Origin: Gracilariopsis chorda
Taxonomy: Eukaryota > Rhodophyta > Florideophyceae > Gracilariales > Gracilariaceae
Assembly (NCBI GenBank): GCA_003194525.1
Contig: NBIV01000705.1
Span: 1 to 24,897 of the forward strand
DNA length: 24,897 nt
Direction: 5' to 3'
The notes under the pieces were generated by a model. That model was not told where the DNA came from. It saw only the letters and a program-made list of their open reading frames with translations, and did no database searches. How positions within the stretch are numbered: the stretch's first letter is position 1; each line of letters begins with the position of its first letter. The translations under genes and the position numbers were made by a program. This document shows, piece by piece, positions 18,396 through 24,897 of the stretch.

Positions 18396-19732
18396 GTGGC
18401 TGCACTTCTGCTCCCTCGCCCCACTAGACTGACGTGTTCTTCGCAGAATCCAGCGTTATCGCGATGTGCTCCCAGAGAATCCCCGGCCTACTTCAATCGT
18501 GTGCTTTTCTCACATTCCTGGGCTTTGCAAACTCACAGTTCAAGCGAGCCACAAATGTTCAAGCGTTGTAGCAGTACCCGCGTCACCTCTCTGTCCGAAG
18601 TCGAGATGCATTGGTTGTGTGTTCGCAGCATACAGCAGTGCTCATAGTCCCCACAGGTGTTGGGGGTGCCATCGGCGGGTACGCTAGCGATTCACTTCCG
18701 GCTGCAAGACTTCCCCCACGCGTCACTGACACGCTCATTATTCACTCGGATGTTCTGAAAGGCGCACTAATGTATTGGCCAATCTCCAATGCGTTATACG
18801 TGGAAGGATACGCTCTTGATCGATTTGCTTGTGGAGAAATGGGTCCCAGCCCCAGTGTCATCTACATCAAATCGTCTCAGAGTAGTACTTGATTCAGGCA
18901 GGCCCGGAGAGACCATCCTTCGCCATAGATACACCGCAGATGCTGCCCGTGCTACATTAGGCTTGGATATCACGCACCGCACAACAACGTATTTTGACAA
19001 TTATTTGTCAAAATAGCGTCATCGAAGGGAGGCGCTTCATGGGGACTACCGCTGATCCAGCGGCTTTGTTGCTTTCAGTCCAGCACCTCGAAAAGCATAG
19101 CTGTCAGGCTATAGCAGTTGTTTCCCAATTTTCTGAGGAAGATCATGTACAACTCGCAAACTACCGATCTGGAAACGCAGTTGATGCGAATTCTGGTGCA
19201 GAAGCAGTGATCAGCCATCTTGTAACTCGAAAGTTCCACCTAACATGTGCGCATTCTCCACCACTTCAACCGCTGCAAGCAGATGACAGCGTTTCACCAA
19301 AGTCAGCAGCGGAAGAGCTTGGCTATACAGTTTTGTCCAGCGTGCTTGTTGAGCTTTCTCGAGCACCTCATCTGGTTTCCAACAATCGGACGGACGTAGA
19401 TTCTTCAGTTACTAGGCGGCGAATGTAGCCCTGCAGTGGTGAGGCTACCCAGTAGAGCCGACATGATGGTGATTGCGGTTAACGAAAATATCACAACGCT
19501 CGTTGTCAGAGCATCAAGTGCAGGAATTGATGACTCAACGCTAGTTTATGCTAGAAGTTACGCTGACGCTGCTGGCCTAGTCGCACCACACAGGGCCCGT
19601 ATAACTATCTCCTCGCTTCAAACATCTGTAGCTCTTTTAAAGATTCATCCAATAACAGCGCCTTCCACGGATAATTCCTTGCTTCGCACTTTTGACACAA
19701 TACAACGTAGAACAAACTCAGTCCCTCTGTAG
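18396..19732 (+). pseudogene. DUF3326-like plastid protein gene, copy 2 (several frame breaks)
   Basis: This is the second copy, with the same family blocks and the same breaks at the GAGAAATGGG site (about 18836-18845) and at the palindrome (18991-19014). One T fewer near 18565-18567 lets the N-terminal S/R-rich frame run on from 18396 past the VTSLSEVEMHWLC region, which strengthens the transit-peptide reading, but the junction to the VPTGVGG block still needs a frame change or an intron. Near 19414 one C is missing compared with copy 1. At the far end a C-to-T change makes a TAG at 19730-19732 where copy 1 reads CAG, arguing against the C-terminal extension being coding. Confidence 0.66.
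18991..19014. repeat. 10-bp perfect inverted repeat inside DUF3326-like gene, copy 2
   Basis: It is identical to 2521-2544, so the palindrome and its frame change existed before the two long copies separated. Confidence 0.75.
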
Positions 19733-19967
19733 CAATCCGCGATAAGATAAATTCGACTTCTTGCATCGCGTATGGCAAGAGACAAAACAGGCTCATCACG
19801 AATTTGGTGCGCCCTGATCGCAATCTCCTAGCGACTAACTTTAGAACAAGAAGATCAGAATACGCAACTCCACCAAGGAAACCATCGAGGTGCCCGAAGC
19901 GCTCTATTCTTGAACCCGGAGACAGACCCGTTCCAAAGTTCATGATCACAATTTAAGCCAAAGACTA

Positions 19968-20823
19968 AAGTCCTTTTCGCGCACGTGGGCCCAACAGCTC
20001 TTTGTGAAGGGCGCGGATGACAGAAAAAGAAACGGTGCGTTGCATCCGTGTATACTGATAGCTGTTGAACTATTTCGCATGCCGATCGGTCAGGGTTGGT
20101 AGATGGTGGTGAAGAAATGTTTCAGTCCTGAGACTCGGCAGAAGTGTTGGCAAACATCGAGGTGAATTGGGAATCACTGTCCGTGTGGAGATAAGGCGGC
20201 AGTCAATACCAAACAAGTGGGCTCCGGGGTCTACGTACATACTACGGCTCAAAAGCTTTCGAGAACAAAAAGCAAACTAATGAATTTGGAATTCTTTCCT
20301 GCTTGGCGGAAGAAGAGCACACGAATAATCGCAAGACTTTTCGTTCGGCTCTAAGCAACGGGGGCATAGTGAAGGGGTGGGTGACATTACTGATCACCAC
20401 TTGGCATGGCTTAGCGGAGAACAAGTGGGTGGCAGTCAGCAGGAACTTAGGGCACAAAGCTGACGCGTTTGAGGATGTATCGTTTGCGCGAAAAGAAGAC
20501 ACACAAGTCCTGAAACGAGCTCTACGAATGTTTCGAGACGAGACCGCATTCAAAACGAGTCACTAACTAAAGTGATTCCCATCACTATAACACAGTCTCC
20601 TGGTGACGAAAAACGGTTTCTTGGAGGTGGGAGTGAACTGCAGCCCTCCGGGCTGCACTTCACTTCCACCACGAGCCTGCCATTTCTAGATATAATAGTA
20701 AAGCAGAATCCGAAAAAACGCAGCGGCATTTCTGAGTACAGAGCTATCTGCAAAACTCTCGGCATTGGTGATGAAAAGAATGAATTTGGAGCGTCGAGAT
20801 GCTATGCTAGTCCTGAAGTGTAA
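19968..20823 (+). pseudogene. Unrecognised decayed coding tract, copy 2
   Basis: This is the second copy of 3500-4344 with the same open segments (20303-20566 and 20572-20823). One G fewer near 20789 extends the last segment to end in CYASPEV. The in-frame interruptions upstream persist. No family was recognised. Confidence 0.3.
20626..20670. other. Strong RNA hairpin, copy 2
   Basis: The same stem as at 4159-4203. The one difference, C at 20663 for T at 4196, turns a G-U wobble into a G-C pair, so the stem is kept in both copies. Confidence 0.65.
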
Positions 20824-21747
20824 GAACGGGCGTCGTGGAGCCAGACCTAGGCAGCGGAAGATCTCGAGTTTTTCTGACAAATACAATCTCAGGATGAGAG
20901 TGACACTGTCAAACTAGAACTACCACTGGGCGAGAGCGACTCTTTATCAGGCAGCTTCACGCTGCATGGCCAGGATTCATGATGTTGTAAAACTCGAAAA
21001 AACAGATGATATGATATGAGGCTTGATCACCAAACGAGGCTTGAATGCGAGAGAAAGTTGAGAAGGAGCGATACGTCCTTGAAGACTCGTGTCTGCATTT
21101 AAGTAGAAAGCGTTACCATTTTCGGAGTACGTTTGGTGCGGAAACGGATTGCACGTGAGCGCGTTGAGCTGGAGCGTTCGGCATGTTACCAATGATGGCC
21201 AGGGTAAATATCGGTCACGTGAGCATTACACTTAGGGTCAGAGCAGAGGCGTTGGGCAATGCGACGGGTGTGATGTTGGTGCGTGGCAAGGTACTAACTC
21301 TCAACCCACCACCTGGCACGTAGTGAGTTGAGAGACCGACCGCGGGGTGTCACGTGAATCTTGAGACAACGCGTCTTGTAATCTCTACGTAGGTGCATCA
21401 CAAGCGCGGTACGGCTGAAGCAAGGCTGCCGGAGAGAGATTGCCGACAGCGCAAAAGCTGTGGTATCTACATGTTTCCGGGAGAATGCACCGAAACAGGC
21501 GCCATCGGTGCGGTAACATTCGTAGTCGATAATCAGCAATACGCGACCGAAAGTGCTGACACACAGGTGAACTCGAACGCAGTGCCGCTTGGCATGTCAA
21601 TAGCCGTCACTCTCTCTCGCCAGCGGGCGGCGATCACATTTTCCTTTTTCAGCCGGCTTGAAAAGCGGTCAAAACGACGCCTTAGGCAGCCGCGCCAAGG
21701 ACAGTGCCGGTACGAAACCGACGCTGTCACATACGCAGCAGAAATAA
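20824..21747. other. Stretch without a recognised gene, with two TCACGTGA sites (copy 2)
   Basis: This is the second copy of 4345-5285. The two CACGTG cores are kept at 21215-21220 and 21351-21356. Small homopolymer indels are frequent. No gene is recognised. Confidence 0.4.
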
Positions 21748-22308
21748 GTGTTGGAGGAGGAGCAAGCCCGCCCGTCCATTCAAAAAGTTACAGCCCGTCA
21801 CCGACACTCTCCCCCCCCCTCCTCCATCCAGCGAGCCGTTCGCACGCGTTGTACGCACGCTCTCTGGACGTGGCACAACGCGCCACGAACAGCGCACCCC
21901 CCGCCACGTGCTCCGGTACCGCACCCAAACTAACGCGAAAAACAGCATCCGCACGCGAAACGCACGTACCTTCGCACCACCAGCTTCCGTACTTAAAAGA
22001 GCGCGCGCCGGCACCGCTCTGCTTCGCCGCCCACCTCTCTTCGAAAACGAAGGAAGGCAGAACCTGTGACCCTTCCCATCACCAACTCCGCTTGCACCTC
22101 CATCGCTGCAACAACAGCAATACCGGCTCAATCTCTGGCTCGCACAAATGAACGTGTGCCCCCGGCCCCGAGGGCTCACGTGGTCATCAGCCTTCTCCGA
22201 AGTACACTCCGCAGCACCCTCAGCAACACCCGCCGCGGCGCCCTCCGCAGCACCGGACGTACCACACAGCGCCAGACCCAAGCATTCTGCCGCCCATGTT
22301 CTCTCAAA
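21748..22308 (+). other. C-rich leader region upstream of the tandem repeat, copy 2
   Basis: This is the second copy of 5286-5850. Frames differ from copy 1 because of indels in C runs (near 21810-21820, 22030 and 22159), so no long frame is shared by both copies. That favours a non-coding reading for most of it. Confidence 0.3.
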
Positions 22309-23225
22309 ATGACCATCCCAGCACCAGTCTGCTCAGCACCAGCCTGTTCAAGCTTCACGTAACGGTCGTGCAGCCTTATTTTCAAAACTGTTGTACGTTC
22401 AATGGCTCACCAATCCCTCCCCAAACTCCCTTTCTACCTCTCTTTTGCTAGTTGCTGACCAAAAGGTTTTCTTTTCTTCGTTTCTCTCAAAATGACCATC
22501 CTAAGCACCAGTCTGCTCAGCACCAGCCTGTTCAGCTTCACGTAACGGTCGTGCAGCTTATTTTCAAAACTGTTGTACGTTCAATGGCTCACCAATCCCT
22601 CCGCCCAACTCCCTTTCTACCTCTCTTTTGCTAGTTGCTGACCAAAAGGTTTTCTTTTCTTCGTTTCTCAAAAATGACCATTCTAAGCACCAGTCTGCTC
22701 AGCACCAGCCTGTTCAGCTTCACGTAACGGTCGTGCAGCCTTATTTTCAAAAACTGTTGTACGTTCAATGGCTCACCAATCCCTCCGCCCAACTCCCTTT
22801 CTACCTCTCTTTTGCTAGTTGCTGACCAAAAGGTTTTCTTTTCTTCGTTTGCTCAAAATGACCATCCTAAGCACCAGTCTGCTCAGCACCAGCCTGTTCA
22901 GCTTCACGTAACGGTCGTGCAGCCTTATTTTCAAAACTTGTAGTACGTTCAATGGCTCACCAATCCCTCCGCCCCACCCCTTTCTACCTCTCTTTTGCTA
23001 GTTGCTGACATATAAGATATTCTTTTCTTCGTTTTCTCAAAATGGCCATCCTAAGCACCAGTCTCCTCAGCACCAGCCTGCTCAGCTTCACGTAACGGCG
23101 TGCAGCCTTATTTTCAAAACTGTTGTACGTTCAATGGCTCACCAATCCCTCCGCCCACCCCCTTTCTACCTCTCTTTTGCCAGCTGCTGACAAATAAGAT
23201 ATTCTTTTTTTCGTTTCCTTACACA
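22309..23225. repeat. 184-bp tandem repeat, 5 units (copy 2)
   Basis: Units have their ATG at 22309, 22492, 22674, 22858 and 23042, so spacing is 182-184 with small indels. The end of the fourth unit and the fifth carry the GACATATAAG/GACAAATAAG variant of the unit end, while earlier units have GACCAAAAGG. The array is two units longer than in copy 1, showing it is a true variable-number repeat. Confidence 0.9.
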
Positions 23226-23532
23226 CAGACACCTTCAACTTTCACTCCAGCTGCACCGTAAATCTAACCTTTGCTGACGGAGAGGGCTTAACTCGAGTCA
23301 CGTCCTGCCCACAGTCGGGCAATAGAGCCCCTGCCCCCGCGCCAGTTAACCCATACCGCCCGTGGCGCTGTGCATCCGGCTGGCCGCACGTCTCACCGTT
23401 GCTCCAACCCTCCAATACGCCCTGAACAGCGGCCTCACAGGCCCCCGGTACATTGGCGTCCGTGCCTCTCTACCTCGGTCTTCGCCACTGACGGAACAAC
23501 CCTGCAAACGCAGCCGTCCGTCCGCACGCACA

Positions 23533-24150
23533 ATGCCCACATCCAACTCCAGCGAGTGTGAGGGTGGCGAAGATGGATTGCATAACGTGCGTACTCGCAG
23601 CCACGGCTCCACGTCCGCCCATGTGGACGAAAGCCAATCTGAATGACTGGGAGGCTGTGGTAGACATGTATTTGCATGGAACGGTGCTCCGGACGGTGTG
23701 CCGCTGCGCGATCATTGCAAAGGAGACGGTCGTCGTGTGAATGACTACAGACTGCTGGAGAAGCGCCGCACAGTCGGAAAGACGTTTGAGTTTTTAGGGG
23801 CGCCGAGGTTCAAGGCGGCGATCGGCTACCGTTGGGACGGCAACTTGCGCCGAAAGCAGAAATTGTACATTGTGATCAATCGTTGTCGCGTTGTGAACGC
23901 CATGAGGAAGGCGGGTGAGCCCGTACCGGATGACTTTGCGACGCTGGCGGAGATGATTGACACGCGCATTCGCGACAAGGAACGCGCCAAGGAGGAACGC
24001 GAGGCGAAACGCACCGCGGAGCCGAGGTGTCAGGGCTCCATGCCCGACGGATCTACGCGCATTACTGTGATGCCCAGAACTGCGCGTCAAGGCGAGCGAT
24101 CGGTAGCTCTCGTGAGACGCACGGACTCCGTGCCACGGAGTGGTAGATAA
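23533..24150 (+). pseudogene. Orphan basic protein, copy 2 (local frame break)
   Basis: This is the second copy of the orphan gene. From about 23698 to the TAA at 24148-24150 it matches copy 1. Near 23629-23633 there is one extra A (GAAAGCC for GAAGCC) and near 23680-23684 one C is missing, so the frame is lost for about 50 bases and meets a TGA. Two compensating single-base indels so close together are more like sequencing error than decay. Upstream of the ATG several further small indels occur. Confidence 0.55.
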
Positions 24151-24897
24151 CAGCTGCGCTCAAAGGGCGGGAGGTTGTTTGGGTATTTTCATTTTTGGGT
24201 GTTGGTTTTTGGGGCTAAGAATGAAGCTTTGGATTTCCGCGATGGTGAGCACGTGTGAAGGGCTGTTCTGTTGCTGCGGTCGCTTCGGCGGCTGCGCAGC
24301 TGCGCATGTGCGCATGTGCGCGGCGCGTCGTGACGCGGGTGCGATGCGGCCGCCATGCGCGCCTCTCATTGGCGCTTCAGCGTCGCGGCGGCCACAGGCC
24401 ACCACGGCGGATTACAGCGCTTGTCCGCAGTCGCCCTCTCCGGCGACGAAAGGTAGACGCTAACCCTTTAGCCATTGCATCACAGCTTGTGTGCCATACA
24501 AATTATCAAATAATAAGCGCTACCCTTGTACGCAGCAGCGTACCGCGCACTGCTTGCACATAGTCTCATATCCTCCCTCTAAGAGACCGCGCCGCGAGTT
24601 GTGAATTTGCTTCCAACCGCTTTTGCCTCCCCAGCCCGCTTTTTAGGCAGAATTTCAGCCTGCTGTCGTGCCAAGTGGGACGGTACCAGCTCCAACGCTG
24701 CCAAACGTATCTCTGCAAAAGACGAACGCCGACCGTTTCCGATATCGCTTCATGTTGCAGCTGTCTAGCTCTCAAGCACAATTCGACGCTGTTAGTCCGC
24801 GCTCGAACGTCTCTCGCGCTTCACCCTTGTAAGGCTCTTCCGTGTAGTTTGCGCTACCAAACTAACCGCCCACATCACACCATGTGCTGCGCATGTT
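24151..24897. other. GC-rich stretch after the orphan gene, copy 2, to the window end
   Basis: This is the second copy of 7333-8082. The alternating purine-pyrimidine tract is at 24301-24322. No gene is recognised. The match to copy 1 continues up to the final base. Confidence 0.4.
24301..24322. other. 22-bp alternating purine-pyrimidine tract, copy 2
   Basis: Identical to 7483-7504 and in the same position relative to the orphan gene. Confidence 0.6.

Larger units (their letters stand above)
16478..24897. repeat. Long direct repeat, copy 2
   Basis: This is the second copy of bases 1-8082. It starts where window base 1 finds its match, about 97 bases upstream of the presumed ATG of the minus-strand helicase gene, and runs to the last base of the window. 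It is about 340 bases longer than copy 1, which two extra 184-bp units minus small deletions would account for. Because both copies reach a window edge, a tandem array, a circle read 1.5 times and a segmental duplication cannot be told apart from this sequence alone. Confidence 0.97.

Noticed and set aside
1..24897. The two 8-kb copies as long terminal repeats of one giant element
   Set aside because: They hold cellular genes and lack retroelement coding between them, and the outer boundaries are not visible. A tandem or circular structure explains the pattern more simply.

Overview
The window is eukaryotic nuclear-type DNA, probably from a photosynthetic lineage. Coding is sparse, no bacterial operons are visible, and at least one clear GT-AG intron is present. 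Recognisable families include a mitochondrial complex I subunit (NDUFA13/GRIM-19 type), an Mtr4/Ski2-type RNA helicase, a SNAP-25-like SNARE helix, an hnRNP-type RRM protein, valyl-tRNA synthetase and PGM2-type phosphohexomutase. A protein resembling the cyanobacterial/plastid DUF3326 family, preceded by a transit-peptide-like stretch, points to an alga. A red alga would fit, but this is inference.

The dominant feature is a long direct repeat. Bases 1-8082 recur at 16478-24897, so the sequence repeats with a period of about 16.48 kb and the window shows about 1.5 periods. Both copies run off the window ends. Either a tandem array or a circular molecule read past its own start would explain this. 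The copies differ by many 1-base indels (mostly in homopolymers), scattered substitutions (most of those noted are transitions), and 3 versus 5 units of a 184-bp tandem repeat.

Layout of one period, left to right: an unassigned 1.1 kb; NDUFA13-like gene (+); DUF3326-like gene (+, frame broken); an unrecognised decayed coding tract with a strong RNA hairpin; a G-box-bearing spacer; the 184-bp tandem repeat; an orphan gene for a basic protein of about 205 residues; a GC-rich spacer; the 3' end of a valyl-tRNA synthetase gene (+); a PGM2-like gene (-); a SNARE-like gene (+) sharing a divergent 5' region with PGM2; an RRM gene (-); and an Mtr4-like helicase gene (-).

Almost every recognisable gene is interrupted. 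In the duplicated part, NDUFA13 is open in copy 2 but broken in copy 1, while the orphan gene is open in copy 1 but broken in copy 2. That suggests many small indels are residual sequencing errors. Other damage is not explained this way: the helicase has DEVH changed to DAVH, a ruined Walker A motif, SGRAG changed to SGRAD and a missing inter-domain block; PGM2 has in-frame stops and a shortened metal loop; ValRS lacks its whole N-terminal part. The middle region therefore looks like a set of decayed copies of housekeeping genes. Exact starts, splice sites and stops are uncertain throughout.
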